This document shows, in pieces, positions 26,752 through 34,392 of a stretch of 64,000 bases of DNA. The stretch is from assembly GCA_963731125.1 (NCBI GenBank), contig CAVSVP010000024.1:124001-188000 (forward strand). Direction: 5' to 3'. Under the pieces are notes generated by a model, which saw only the letters and a list, made by a program, of their open reading frames with translations, was not told the DNA's origin and ran no database searches. Numbering within the stretch: the first letter of the stretch is position 1; every line of letters starts with the position of its first letter. The position numbers were made by a program, and so were the translations under genes. The DNA comes from CAVSVP01 sp963731125. GTDB lineage: Bacteria > Pseudomonadota > Gammaproteobacteria > Competibacterales > Competibacteraceae.

Positions 26752-27846
26752 AACCAGGAAAGCAGGCTACGTCTGACTTTTTTGATGCGCCAATGATCTG
26801 GATCGCTCTCGGCTTGGGCTTTTTTTCGAGGACCGTGGGATGAGACAAGGCGTCGTGGCGCCCTGCCGTCACACCCCAGTACATGGCCAGGGTCATGATG
26901 AGGAGCAGCCGATCGAGGCGATCGGGATCCTGTAGTTGGGTCTCTTCCAGCGCAAAACCGCGACGCTTGAAATCGGAAAAGGTCGGTTCAATCGCCCAGC
27001 GTGCCCCATCATCCAGTACGCCCGCCCGGCAGGGTGTGCAATCCATGGCAATGATCCACGGTTCGGGATGACCGGCTTCGTGCAACACGCCGCCGTGGGT
27101 CGGCACCCCCTGTTCAAACCGGTGGACGTGGGGCACATAGCGCTCGGTCACACCAGCGGCCAGATCCCCCGTCGTATGGACGTCACCGACGCCGATAGCC
27201 ACGCGCAGATTGCCCTTCAAGCGTAGCCGGTAGTGCCAACCGTGGCGGTGTAGCCAGTCAAACAACGCCGCCGATGGATAACAACGGTCGGCCAACAACA
27301 TCACCGCTGCCCCAGCCGGTAGCCACTCGCGTACGCGGTCCAGTAACACCCGCTGCGCCGCAAAACCGATGTTCGCCGCCCCCGCTTCCACCCACCAGGC
27401 CAACGGCAGCGAGCGATCCCCCACCCGCACGCTGAGCATCAACACCGCAAACCGATCGCCTAAGTCAGTTTGGTCCATGCTCAGCAGCACCGTCTGCCCG
27501 TGCGCGGCCGCCTCCGCCAGCACCGCGCGGGCAACCGGCTCCAGAATCGCCGCACTCTCCAGCCGCGGATTCTTTAACAACCGCCGTAGCCATTGCTCCC
27601 GCATGTCCTGGCGCTCGGTCGCCAACGGCAACACGTTCGCCAATTCCGCCGTATTCGGCGTGCGTACCTCAAGCATCGCCCCTACCGCTAGCGACAGCTT
27701 CTTCACCACCGTCTTACGCAGCGTCGGGAGCACCTCTTTCAGCCCGCGCTCCACTTCCTCCGCCAGTCTTTTGACACTCCCCATCGGCTCCTCCTATTAT
27801 AGTTGCTTGGTTGCGGTAGTTTATCTCAAAACTGATAGGTGTTAAG
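26659..27846 (-). mobile_element. IS4-family insertion sequence with 10 bp duplication
   Basis: 1188 bp. The terminal inverted repeats are CTTACCACCTATCAGTTT at 26659 and CTTAACACCTATCAGTTT reading in from 27846. A perfect 10 bp target duplication GGTAAAAGGG lies at 26649-26658 and 27847-27856. The insertion point is one codon before the original etfB stop. It separates etfB from the betaine-homocysteine methyltransferase gene, which would otherwise start about 55 bp after that stop. Confidence 0.95.
26681..27784 (-). CDS. IS4-family transposase
   Basis: 367 residues, open throughout. The DDE residues are in VLLSMDQTDLGDRF, MLLADRCYPSAALFDWL and RWAIEPTFSDFKRRGFALEET. The C-terminal 30 residues (KSDVACFPGFNG and following) look like read-out through the element end. 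It overlaps the artificial 3' extension of etfB on the other strand. With intact ends and duplication, this copy appears recent and potentially mobile. Confidence 0.92.
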   Translation of the reverse strand: MGSVKRLAEEVERGLKEVLPTLRKTVVKKLSLAVGAMLEVRTPNTAELANVLPLATERQDMREQWLRRLLKNPRLESAAILEPVARAVLAEAAAHGQTVLLSMDQTDLGDRFAVLMLSVRVGDRSLPLAWWVEAGAANIGFAAQRVLLDRVREWLPAGAAVMLLADRCYPSAALFDWLHRHGWHYRLRLKGNLRVAIGVGDVHTTGDLAAGVTERYVPHVHRFEQGVPTHGGVLHEAGHPEPWIIAMDCTPCRAGVLDDGARWAIEPTFSDFKRRGFALEETQLQDPDRLDRLLLIMTLAMYWGVTAGRHDALSHPTVLEKKPKPRAIQIIGASKKSDVACFPGFNGASVYYSGGYKPCSLCHPSLW

Positions 27847-27911
27847 GGTAAAAGGGTGAGTGCCTATTGTTCTGATATGCTATTGACTTACTCTACGCGG
27901 ATAGCATAGCC

Positions 27912-28967
27912 ATGCCCAATCGTTTTCTGGAACTACTCGAGTCTAAACCATACTTGCTTGCCGATGGTGCCACCGGCACCAATTTGTTTGCCATGGGGTT
28001 GCAAACCGGTGATGCACCTGAACTGTGGAATACTGCTTATCCTGAGCGTATTGCCAAATTACATCAAACCTTTCTGGCGGCCGGTTCGGACATTATATTG
28101 ACCAATAGCTTTGGCGGCACTCGCTATCGCCTGAAGCTGCATCAAGCGCAGGATCGCATGGCGGAACTCAATGTTGCAGCGGCCCGGATCGCCCGCCAGC
28201 AAGCCGATGCTGCGGGTCGTCTCGCAGCGGTGGCAGGCTCTATGGGTCCTACCGGTGAATTGTTGGCTCCGTTAGGTACCCTTAGCTTTGCAGAAGTTAA
28301 GGCGGCTTTTGCCGAACAGGCGCAAGCACTCGCCGAGGGCGGCATCGATGTGGTGTGGATCGAAACCATGTCCTCCCGGGAAGAGCTATCGGCAGCCGTG
28401 GCAGGTGCCGCTACCAGCGGCCTGCCCGTTGTTTGCACGCTGAGCTTCGATACCAACGGTCGTACGATGATGGGCTTGACGCCGGCAGATCTGGCTGAGC
28501 TTTGTCGAGAACTTGCGCCTCCTCCGGTGGCTTGCGGTGCCAATTGCGGAGTGGGTGCAGCGGAGTTGGTGACTACCATCATGAATCTGACGGCTGCTGC
28601 CGGACCGGACAGTATCTTGGTCGCTAAGGCAAACTGCGGTATTCCCGAATATGTGGATGGCGTTCTGCGCTACAATGGAACCCCGGCGCTTATGGCTGAT
28701 TATGCCTGTTTAGTTCGTGATGCCGGGGCACGCATTATCGGTGGCTGCTGCGGCACTACGCCGGCCCATGTACAGGCCATGAAAACAGCCTTAGATAAAC
28801 ATCGTCCCGGCGCTAGACCGGATCTCGCTGGCGTGACAGCGCGTCTTGGCGAGGTTTCCACGGGAGCGCGGGCGCAGTTGCGGGGTGAAATGGACCCCCT
28901 TCAGGGAGCGGCCTCTGGAGAGGGCACGGCTCAGCGCGGCATACGGGGACGGCGCCGGCAACGCTGA
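27912..28967 (+). CDS. bmt: Betaine-homocysteine S-methyltransferase
   Basis: 351 residues of the Zn-dependent homocysteine methyltransferase family: LLADGATGTNLFAMGLQTGD at the N-terminus, TNSFGGTRYRLKLH, and the zinc ligands in ACGANCGVG and IIGGCCGTTPAH. The overall pattern (GDAPELWN, TMMGLTPADL, NCGIPEYVDGVLRYNGTP) matches the rhizobial-type bacterial BHMT. It converts glycine betaine plus homocysteine to dimethylglycine plus methionine, supplying the substrate for the flavoprotein at 18022. The C-terminal tail (residues about 310-351) is basic and not conserved. An IS now separates it from etfB, so it may have lost its original promoter. Confidence 0.88.
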   Translation: MPNRFLELLESKPYLLADGATGTNLFAMGLQTGDAPELWNTAYPERIAKLHQTFLAAGSDIILTNSFGGTRYRLKLHQAQDRMAELNVAAARIARQQADAAGRLAAVAGSMGPTGELLAPLGTLSFAEVKAAFAEQAQALAEGGIDVVWIETMSSREELSAAVAGAATSGLPVVCTLSFDTNGRTMMGLTPADLAELCRELAPPPVACGANCGVGAAELVTTIMNLTAAAGPDSILVAKANCGIPEYVDGVLRYNGTPALMADYACLVRDAGARIIGGCCGTTPAHVQAMKTALDKHRPGARPDLAGVTARLGEVSTGARAQLRGEMDPLQGAASGEGTAQRGIRGRRRQR

Positions 28968-29081
28968 GGAAACGGATGGCGCTGCTGCCGGTTTGCCGGG
29001 GGAATCTCCAGTCTTTGATGGTGTCTATGGTTAATAAGCCGGCCAAGCGCCGACACCCCCTATGAGAGCACGGCAAAAACC

Positions 29082-29351
29082 ATGGCAAATGCGAAAACCA
29101 AGAAACTGAAAATTTACCAGGAGGAAGCGAAAACCCGCCAGACAAGCCATTGGGACTGGGACTATATGGGGGCCGAAGAATATGACGCCCTGATGCGTAA
29201 ATCCATGGAGCAACGGTTCGAACAGGCAGATCCAGCGCAGCCTGCTTCGGGACAAAAGCATTTTTTTCCCTGGTGGAAGCTTTGCGTTAGTTTGGTTTGT
29301 GGAGTCTTTCTGGCAACAGGTATCCTGTGGTTGGTCTGGCCTTCTCCTTAG
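29082..29351 (+). CDS. Small single-helix membrane protein, unknown
   Basis: 89 residues. A charged N-terminal half (KTKKLKIYQEEAKTRQTSH, then WDWDYMGAEEYDALMRKSME) is followed by one C-terminal membrane helix (WWKLCVSLVCGVFLATGILW). I do not recognise the family. It lies 115 bp downstream of the betaine methyltransferase gene in the same direction, and just before copy B of the palindromic repeat. Probably a tail-anchored inner membrane protein; no function can be inferred. Confidence 0.55.
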   Translation: MANAKTKKLKIYQEEAKTRQTSHWDWDYMGAEEYDALMRKSMEQRFEQADPAQPASGQKHFFPWWKLCVSLVCGVFLATGILWLVWPSP

Positions 29352-29397
29352 TAGCCGACTGCCGCCGCAAGCTCGTCCGCTCTGTCATGTTCGGCAA

Positions 29398-29509
29398 GGA
29401 ATCGAGCTGGAAGTTGTTGTTATCAAGACCGACTGCGGCATCCATGCCGCAGTCGAGCTTACCGGGATGTATTTACAGCGTGTCTTGAAAATAACTTTCA
29501 GCTCGATTT
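29398..29509 (+). repeat. Palindromic repeat family, full copy B
   Basis: A roughly 112 bp imperfect palindrome. The left arm AATCGAGCTGGAAGTT and the right arm AACTTTCAGCTCGATT pair. Inside is the perfect stem CTGCGGCAT/ATGCCGCAG with GTCGAGCTTACCGGGAT beside it. It is the most complete of three related copies in the window. It lies 3' of both flanking genes (convergent), so it may also terminate transcription. Confidence 0.8.
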
Positions 29510-29521
29510 GCTGGTTAGTGG

Positions 29522-31309
29522 TTATGTGGCAACCCGACCTTCGCGCCAAGCCTGAATCAGCTGATCATAATCAATGGTGCGACCTTGATTTTCCTCATCC
29601 GGCAGCTTGGGTTTCGGAGCGCCGGGCCGTTTGAGCCAAGACTGTGGATTGCGCGGCTCCGCCAGCTGCGGGCCACAACGTTCCATTAGGCCGGCCTGCT
29701 GGAGGCGCCCTAATAACTCGTCCTGAGCGGCGGCCAGATTGTCCATCACCTGCTGGGGCGTTGCCCGTTCGGCTACCGCTTGGGCAATGCGTGTCCACCA
29801 CAACTGGGCAAGCCGCGGGTAATCGGGAACGTTGGTGCCCGTCGGAGTCCAGGCCAGGCGTGCGGGGCTACGGTAAAATTCCACCAGCCCACCGAGTCGT
29901 GGTGCGGCTTCGAGCATAGCCGGAGAATTGAGATCACTCTCCCGGATTGGTGTAAGGCCCGCCAGAGTCTTTTTTAGGGAGACGGTTTTGCAGGTGGTGA
30001 ACTGAGCATAGAGCCAGGCAGCCTGCCGCCGTGCAACGGGAGTGCTGTTTAACAGGGTCCAGGCGCCGCAGTCCTGATAGCCAAGCTTCATGCCTTTTTC
30101 CCAATAGACGCCATGGGGTGAGGGAGCGACACGCCATTTGGGCGTACCGTCATTATTGACGACCGGTAGACCCTGTTTGAGGAGATCGGCGGTAAACGCC
30201 GTATACCAGAAGATCTGCTGGGCAATGTTGCCTTGGCCGGGAGCCGGTCCCGCATCGGAAAAGGTCATATTGCGGGCTACCGGCGGGGCGTATTGGCGCA
30301 GCCATTCGAGATATTTGCGTAGCGCATACACGGCGGCGGGGCTGTTGGTGGCGCCGCCGCGACTGACGCTCGAACCGACCGCATGGCAGTCCTCCACCCG
30401 AATACCCCACTCATCCACCGGCTTCCCATTGGGAAGGCCGGGATCGCCGACGCCAGCCATGGCTAACCAGGCATCGGTAAAGCGCCAGCCCAGGGAGGGA
30501 TCATTTTTGCCGTAGTCCATATGACCGTAGACCCGACGCCCGTCGAGTTCCTTGACCTGATTGGTAAAAAAATCGGCGATGTCCTCGTAGGCTTTCCAGT
30601 TTAAAGGAACACCCAATTCATAACCGTAGCGGTTGCGAAATTTTTCTTTAAGGTCCGGGCGCTGGAACCAATCGTAGCGGAACCAGTAGAGATTGGCGAA
30701 CTGTTGATCAGGAAGCTGATAAACCTTGCCGTTGGGTGCGGTGGTAAAGCTAAGGCCGATAAAGTCATTTAGGTCTAGGGTGGGTAAGGTGAACTTAGCG
30801 CCTTCGCCTTCGATCCAGTCGGACAAGGGTGTTGCCGTATCATAGCGATAGTGGGTGCCGATTAAATCGGAATCATTGACATAGGCATCGTAAAAGTTAC
30901 GGCCGGTGCGCATCTGTGCCTGTAGCCGCTCGATGAGCTCGCCCTCACGGACCAGATCGTGAACGACGCTAATGTCGGTGATTTCCCGGAATGCTCGGGC
31001 CAGAAAACGGGATTCGTACTCATGGGTCGCAATGGTTTCGGAAACGACATAAATCTGCTGACCGCGAAACGGTGCGGCGGCGCGCATAAAAAATTCCATT
31101 TCCGCCATTTTTTCCTCGAAGGAAAGGGTAGACGGGGTAAATTCTGCAATGCACCACCGGCGTGCGGCCGCTCTGCGGATGCTGTCTGCCTGGGCGTGCG
31201 TCTTGGAGACCGGCAGGACCGCCGTCAGACCAAGCGTCGCGGCTATTTGCAGAAATCTTCTGCGATTCATTGCAACTCGATCGTGACGAGACGAAAATTT
31301 ATTTGACAT
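29522..31309 (-). CDS. Tat-exported ABC transporter solute-binding protein, glycerol type
   Basis: 595 residues; the ribosome-binding site GGAAGAGG precedes the ATG at 31309. A twin-arginine signal peptide is clear (MNRRRFLQIAATLGLTAV, then THAQA cleavage site), so the protein folds before export to the periplasm. The mature part is a large extracellular solute-binding protein; KKTLAGLTPIRESDLNSP and the overall length resemble GlpV-type glycerol-binding proteins of alphaproteobacteria. No permease or ATPase gene is adjacent, so it is an orphan here. The aquaglyceroporin transcribed divergently next door fits a glycerol theme. Substrate assignment is tentative. Confidence 0.75.
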   Translation of the reverse strand: MSNKFSSRHDRVAMNRRRFLQIAATLGLTAVLPVSKTHAQADSIRRAAARRWCIAEFTPSTLSFEEKMAEMEFFMRAAAPFRGQQIYVVSETIATHEYESRFLARAFREITDISVVHDLVREGELIERLQAQMRTGRNFYDAYVNDSDLIGTHYRYDTATPLSDWIEGEGAKFTLPTLDLNDFIGLSFTTAPNGKVYQLPDQQFANLYWFRYDWFQRPDLKEKFRNRYGYELGVPLNWKAYEDIADFFTNQVKELDGRRVYGHMDYGKNDPSLGWRFTDAWLAMAGVGDPGLPNGKPVDEWGIRVEDCHAVGSSVSRGGATNSPAAVYALRKYLEWLRQYAPPVARNMTFSDAGPAPGQGNIAQQIFWYTAFTADLLKQGLPVVNNDGTPKWRVAPSPHGVYWEKGMKLGYQDCGAWTLLNSTPVARRQAAWLYAQFTTCKTVSLKKTLAGLTPIRESDLNSPAMLEAAPRLGGLVEFYRSPARLAWTPTGTNVPDYPRLAQLWWTRIAQAVAERATPQQVMDNLAAAQDELLGRLQQAGLMERCGPQLAEPRNPQSWLKRPGAPKPKLPDEENQGRTIDYDQLIQAWREGRVAT

Positions 31310-31698
31310 GGGCCTCTTCCTGTTCGAGCTAGAGTTATCAGCCGATGATACGGGTAAGCGCGGGCGTGGGGGGCAGCCTATTCTTCCTGCCTCCCTGAAG
31401 CCGTAGCAATTTTTTTAGGAAATAGCGACTCTCTAGAAAAAACATAGCAAATTTAAAAAAACATGCTATGTTTGATAACGAAAAGGATTCCTGCCAAAGG
31501 GTTAATCAATGCAAGAATTCTCGTGTGTCAAAGACATGCAGTGTTTGCTAATGAAAAAAACTACGCTAGTCTTTTTAGTGAAGTTAAACCTAATCTGAAG
31601 AATAATTAGTGCGATAGCGAGTTCTAAGTCGCTTGTTGCTTTCGTATAAGAAATTTTACCTTCGTGCTACAACAAAATCACCTGTTGGAGGAGACGGA
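31310..31698. promoter_or_regulatory. A+T-rich divergent regulatory region with a 10 bp inverted repeat
   Basis: 389 bp between divergent genes without a coding sequence. It contains AAACATAGCA (31440-31449) and TGCTATGTTT (31464-31473), a perfect 10 bp inverted repeat with a 14-base spacer, the geometry of a dimeric regulator's operator. The aquaporin gene has GGAGGAGAC just before its ATG at 31699. I could not single out a confident -35/-10 pair. Confidence 0.5.
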
Positions 31699-32433
31699 AT
31701 GAACCCTTTTCTCGGTGAAGTTATCGGAACTGCATTGCTGATTCTCTTGGGTAATGGTGTCGTGGCGAATGTCGTTCTCACCGGCACCAAAGGGCAAAAC
31801 TCCGGTTGGATTGTGATCACTTGGGGATGGGGTATGGCCGTTTTCGTCGCCGTATTCACGGTGGCGGGCTTTAGTGGGGCCCATATTAATCCGGCGGTGA
31901 CCGTTGGTCTAGCCATTGCCGGGAAGTTCGAGTGGGCAGGCGTGCCTGCTTATATCCTAGCGCAGTTTATCGGTGCTTTTATCGGTGCTTCTCTGGTCTG
32001 GCTCTTCTACCGGCCGCACTTTGCCGTTACCGAAGACAAAGATCTCAAACTGGCGGTGTTTTGCACCGGACCGGCAATTCGAGACACCGTTTCGAATTTG
32101 GCATCGGAGATTATAGGCACCTTTGTGTTAGTGTTCGCCGTTCTGTTTCTCGCCGTGTCCATTTTTGGTCTCGGCGCCCTAGATGCATTGCCGGTGGGAT
32201 TGCTCGTGCTGGCCATCGGGTTGTCATTGGGAGGTACCACCGGCTATGCCATTAATCCCGCCCGGGATTTAGGGCCCCGCATTATACACGCCATTTTGCC
32301 GATGCCGGGCGGTAAGCGGGACAGCGATTGGGGGTATTCCTGGATCCCGGTGGTAGGGCCGCTGATCGGTGCAGTGCTGGCGGGGTTGTTGTATCTGGCA
32401 TTACAGGACCCTACTAATATTTATTTTCGGTAA
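31699..32433 (+). CDS. MIP family channel, glycerol facilitator (GlpF) type
   Basis: 244 residues from ATG 31699, chosen over the upstream in-frame start because GGAGGAGAC sits 6 bases ahead and the first helix begins directly. Both NPA boxes are present, SGAHINPAVTVG and GYAINPARDLGPR. The Asp after the second NPAR is the classic marker of aquaglyceroporins. Six membrane helices are seen. It should conduct glycerol and perhaps other small neutral solutes across the inner membrane. It ends only 5 bp before the convergent end of the repeat-protein gene. Confidence 0.92.
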   Translation: MNPFLGEVIGTALLILLGNGVVANVVLTGTKGQNSGWIVITWGWGMAVFVAVFTVAGFSGAHINPAVTVGLAIAGKFEWAGVPAYILAQFIGAFIGASLVWLFYRPHFAVTEDKDLKLAVFCTGPAIRDTVSNLASEIIGTFVLVFAVLFLAVSIFGLGALDALPVGLLVLAIGLSLGGTTGYAINPARDLGPRIIHAILPMPGGKRDSDWGYSWIPVVGPLIGAVLAGLLYLALQDPTNIYFR

Positions 32434-32438
32434 AGGTC

Positions 32439-33092
32439 TCAGCGGCAGCGATTGGGTGCCGTCATTCTGCCGCGAAATGCCATCCGGCCCCGCAATGTCA
32501 TCCGCCCGCGTAGCGCCATGCGCCCTCGAAACGTCATCCGGCCGCGCAGGGCGGTGCTGCTGACCCGCAAATCGGGACGTTCTAAGCTTTCTGCGAGGGC
32601 TAGCATGGATTTTTCATCTTCTCCACGCACTTCGAAGGCCTCAAGACTTTCGGGAATAAGGTACACCCTACCGTCTGCACCGCGGATTAACGTGCCTTCT
32701 TCCGATAGGGAAGTCTGATCGATTTCTCCGGGCTCGAGCAGGAGTTCTTCGAGGGTTCCGGAGTCAATCTCAAAACGGATGGACGGGTCCGTCGGATCCG
32801 ACACCCATTTATTATAGGTTTTCCAGTGCTGGTATGCTTCCGGAAATGTGTCTCCTTGACAGCTTTCCCCGTCGCCTATTACCAGAAAAGCGGTCGGACG
32901 GGGTAAGGGATAATACTGACTTTCATAAAGGTAGCCATAAATATTACCAAGTCTGGGCGGCTTTTCTCCGGCTCTTTCCAAGAGCTGCTTAATATGTTGG
33001 CCGAACTTACTGGCATCTAATTTAATCCCGTCGACCGGTTTACCATACAAGGTAATGTTAAAGGGAGAAAGCAGCAGTTCTGCATTGCTCAT
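32439..33092 (-). CDS. Novel 217-residue protein with C-terminal RGRM hexapeptide repeats, candidate YcaO/TfuA substrate
   Basis: Start ATG 33092, with AGGA seven bases upstream. Residues 1-130 form a possible globular domain without a recognised family (LGNIYGYLYESQYY, PTAFLVIGDGESCQG). Residues 130-165 (EEGTLIRGADGRVYLIPESL, then EAFEV) look like a compact acidic recognition segment. Residues 181-211 are five tandem hexapeptides, [A/T][L/F]RGRM with A and T alternating, followed by TAPNRCR. It is the last gene of the YcaO-TfuA-peptidase operon, 26 bp after the peptidase. A role as the modified or cleaved substrate is inferred from position and from the leader-then-repeat layout. It could equally be a partner protein. 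Confidence 0.7.
   Translation of the reverse strand: MSNAELLLSPFNITLYGKPVDGIKLDASKFGQHIKQLLERAGEKPPRLGNIYGYLYESQYYPLPRPTAFLVIGDGESCQGDTFPEAYQHWKTYNKWVSDPTDPSIRFEIDSGTLEELLLEPGEIDQTSLSEEGTLIRGADGRVYLIPESLEAFEVRGEDEKSMLALAESLERPDLRVSSTALRGRMTFRGRMALRGRMTLRGRMAFRGRMTAPNRCR
32460..32552 (-). repeat. Five 18 bp tandem coding repeats
   Basis: Encodes the RGRM hexapeptides (residues 181-211). On the plus strand the units read like CATCCGGCCCCGCAATGT and CATCCGCCCGCGTAGCGC. They differ at several third positions but keep the protein repeat, which suggests selection on the peptide. Confidence 0.85.
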
Positions 33093-33118
33093 AATCAAAT
33101 CCTCATGGTGAAAAGCCA

Positions 33119-34345
33119 TTAGCGGTTCTGTCGAAAACCGTAGCCGATGCGACGCCAAAGAAAACACTCGCGAATGATGTCTTGATACTTCCACCCCGAA
33201 AGGCTTCGGTCGACTGACATAAAGGTGGCGGCGACGTCGGGAAAACTCAGCTGGTGAGGCGACAGCTGTCGCCAAGTTTTAGCAAGTCGCTCACCCAAAT
33301 AGTCGCGGGCTGCAAAAAGCACAGCTTTGAAGCCTTCGGGATTATTCCGGTAAGCGTCAGTAAACTGTCCCTGGACGGTATCGTTAAGGGAATCCATCTC
33401 CTGGACGCGTCGGGAGGTGGCATCGAGTTCCTGAGAAATAAGGCCTCTCTCCACCAGCGTCTTTTGAAAAACTTCAACGAAAATGTCGAAGAAAGCACCC
33501 GTCAACGGCTGTCCCAGCTGATGTTTTTCCTGTTGCGAGAGTTCGCGATTTTCGGTGACGACATCCGTCATCCGCAGCGCATGACTGGCTAGCCGGATCT
33601 GCTCGGTGTCGGACAGCTCGCCAATGCGGTTTAGCTCGTTAAGGGCGTATAAATTACCGCCCGAGGTCTCCAGCAAATGCTTGCCGAAGGTCGCAAAATG
33701 CAGTACCGCAAGTAACGCCACCAAGTCACCCGCGGATTCGTGAAAACCCAGATAGGCATTGGTAACGGTAAATTCGTTGGGAATACCGACTTTGGAAAAG
33801 ATAATGCTGTGGCCCAGTTCGTGAGCGATGACGTCAAAGTTCAGGCAGTAAGGTTGGCGAACGCCGTTGACTTGACCCCAGCCGGTCTCGATGAAGCCGT
33901 AGCCGGACTGGGCATTGTCCCAATCGATGATAGGGATGATTTCCAGCTTCTGGTAATGCTCACGGAAATGCCACTGGATAGGCTCGGCGAAGTAGTCCTC
34001 CCAGATATCGAGAGCCCGGCGCAAGACCCCATAAACATGCGCCGCTTTAAAGGCGCGGCTGGTACTATCGAGATAATCAAAATGGCCGTGGGCATCGGGT
34101 TCGACGCGCGGGTTAACGGGACCCCGGAACGGTGGCATGTTAGGGGGCAGCTCATAAGGTTCGGCCTTATGGATTGCATCGACCACATACATGCGGTTAT
34201 CAGCCGGTCCCGGCTGAATGCCACCCGCTGGGGCGGAAATCCACACGGTTTCCGGTTTGCGAAATGCGCTAAGCACCGGTGGTTGAGGAAAGAGTTTAAA
34301 GCGGATTCCCTTACCTTTAAGATCCGTATCGAGTTGGACCGACAT
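33119..34345 (-). CDS. Thermolysin-like (gluzincin) zinc metallopeptidase
   Basis: 408 residues. The zinc site is VIAHELGHSIIFS (H175, E176, H179), followed 24 residues later by FHESAGDLVALL, giving the third ligand E203 and the ExxxD pattern of M4-type gluzincins. There is no signal peptide and no propeptide of classic secreted thermolysins, so it probably acts in the cytosol. It is the fourth gene of the operon that starts with the cyclase, directly after TfuA and before the repeat protein. Processing or export maturation of a modified peptide is a reasonable inference. Exact M4 membership is less certain than the zinc motif. Confidence 0.82.
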   Translation of the reverse strand: MSVQLDTDLKGKGIRFKLFPQPPVLSAFRKPETVWISAPAGGIQPGPADNRMYVVDAIHKAEPYELPPNMPPFRGPVNPRVEPDAHGHFDYLDSTSRAFKAAHVYGVLRRALDIWEDYFAEPIQWHFREHYQKLEIIPIIDWDNAQSGYGFIETGWGQVNGVRQPYCLNFDVIAHELGHSIIFSKVGIPNEFTVTNAYLGFHESAGDLVALLAVLHFATFGKHLLETSGGNLYALNELNRIGELSDTEQIRLASHALRMTDVVTENRELSQQEKHQLGQPLTGAFFDIFVEVFQKTLVERGLISQELDATSRRVQEMDSLNDTVQGQFTDAYRNNPEGFKAVLFAARDYLGERLAKTWRQLSPHQLSFPDVAATFMSVDRSLSGWKYQDIIRECFLWRRIGYGFRQNR

Positions 34346-34392
34346 GCTCTGTGCTTCTCTATTTTATGTTTTTTTAGGGGTGCCTAGGGTAA

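Noticed and set aside
32460..32552. Short tandem repeats resembling a CRISPR array
   Set aside because: The units are 18 bp without spacers and encode an in-frame hexapeptide repeat; no cas genes are present.
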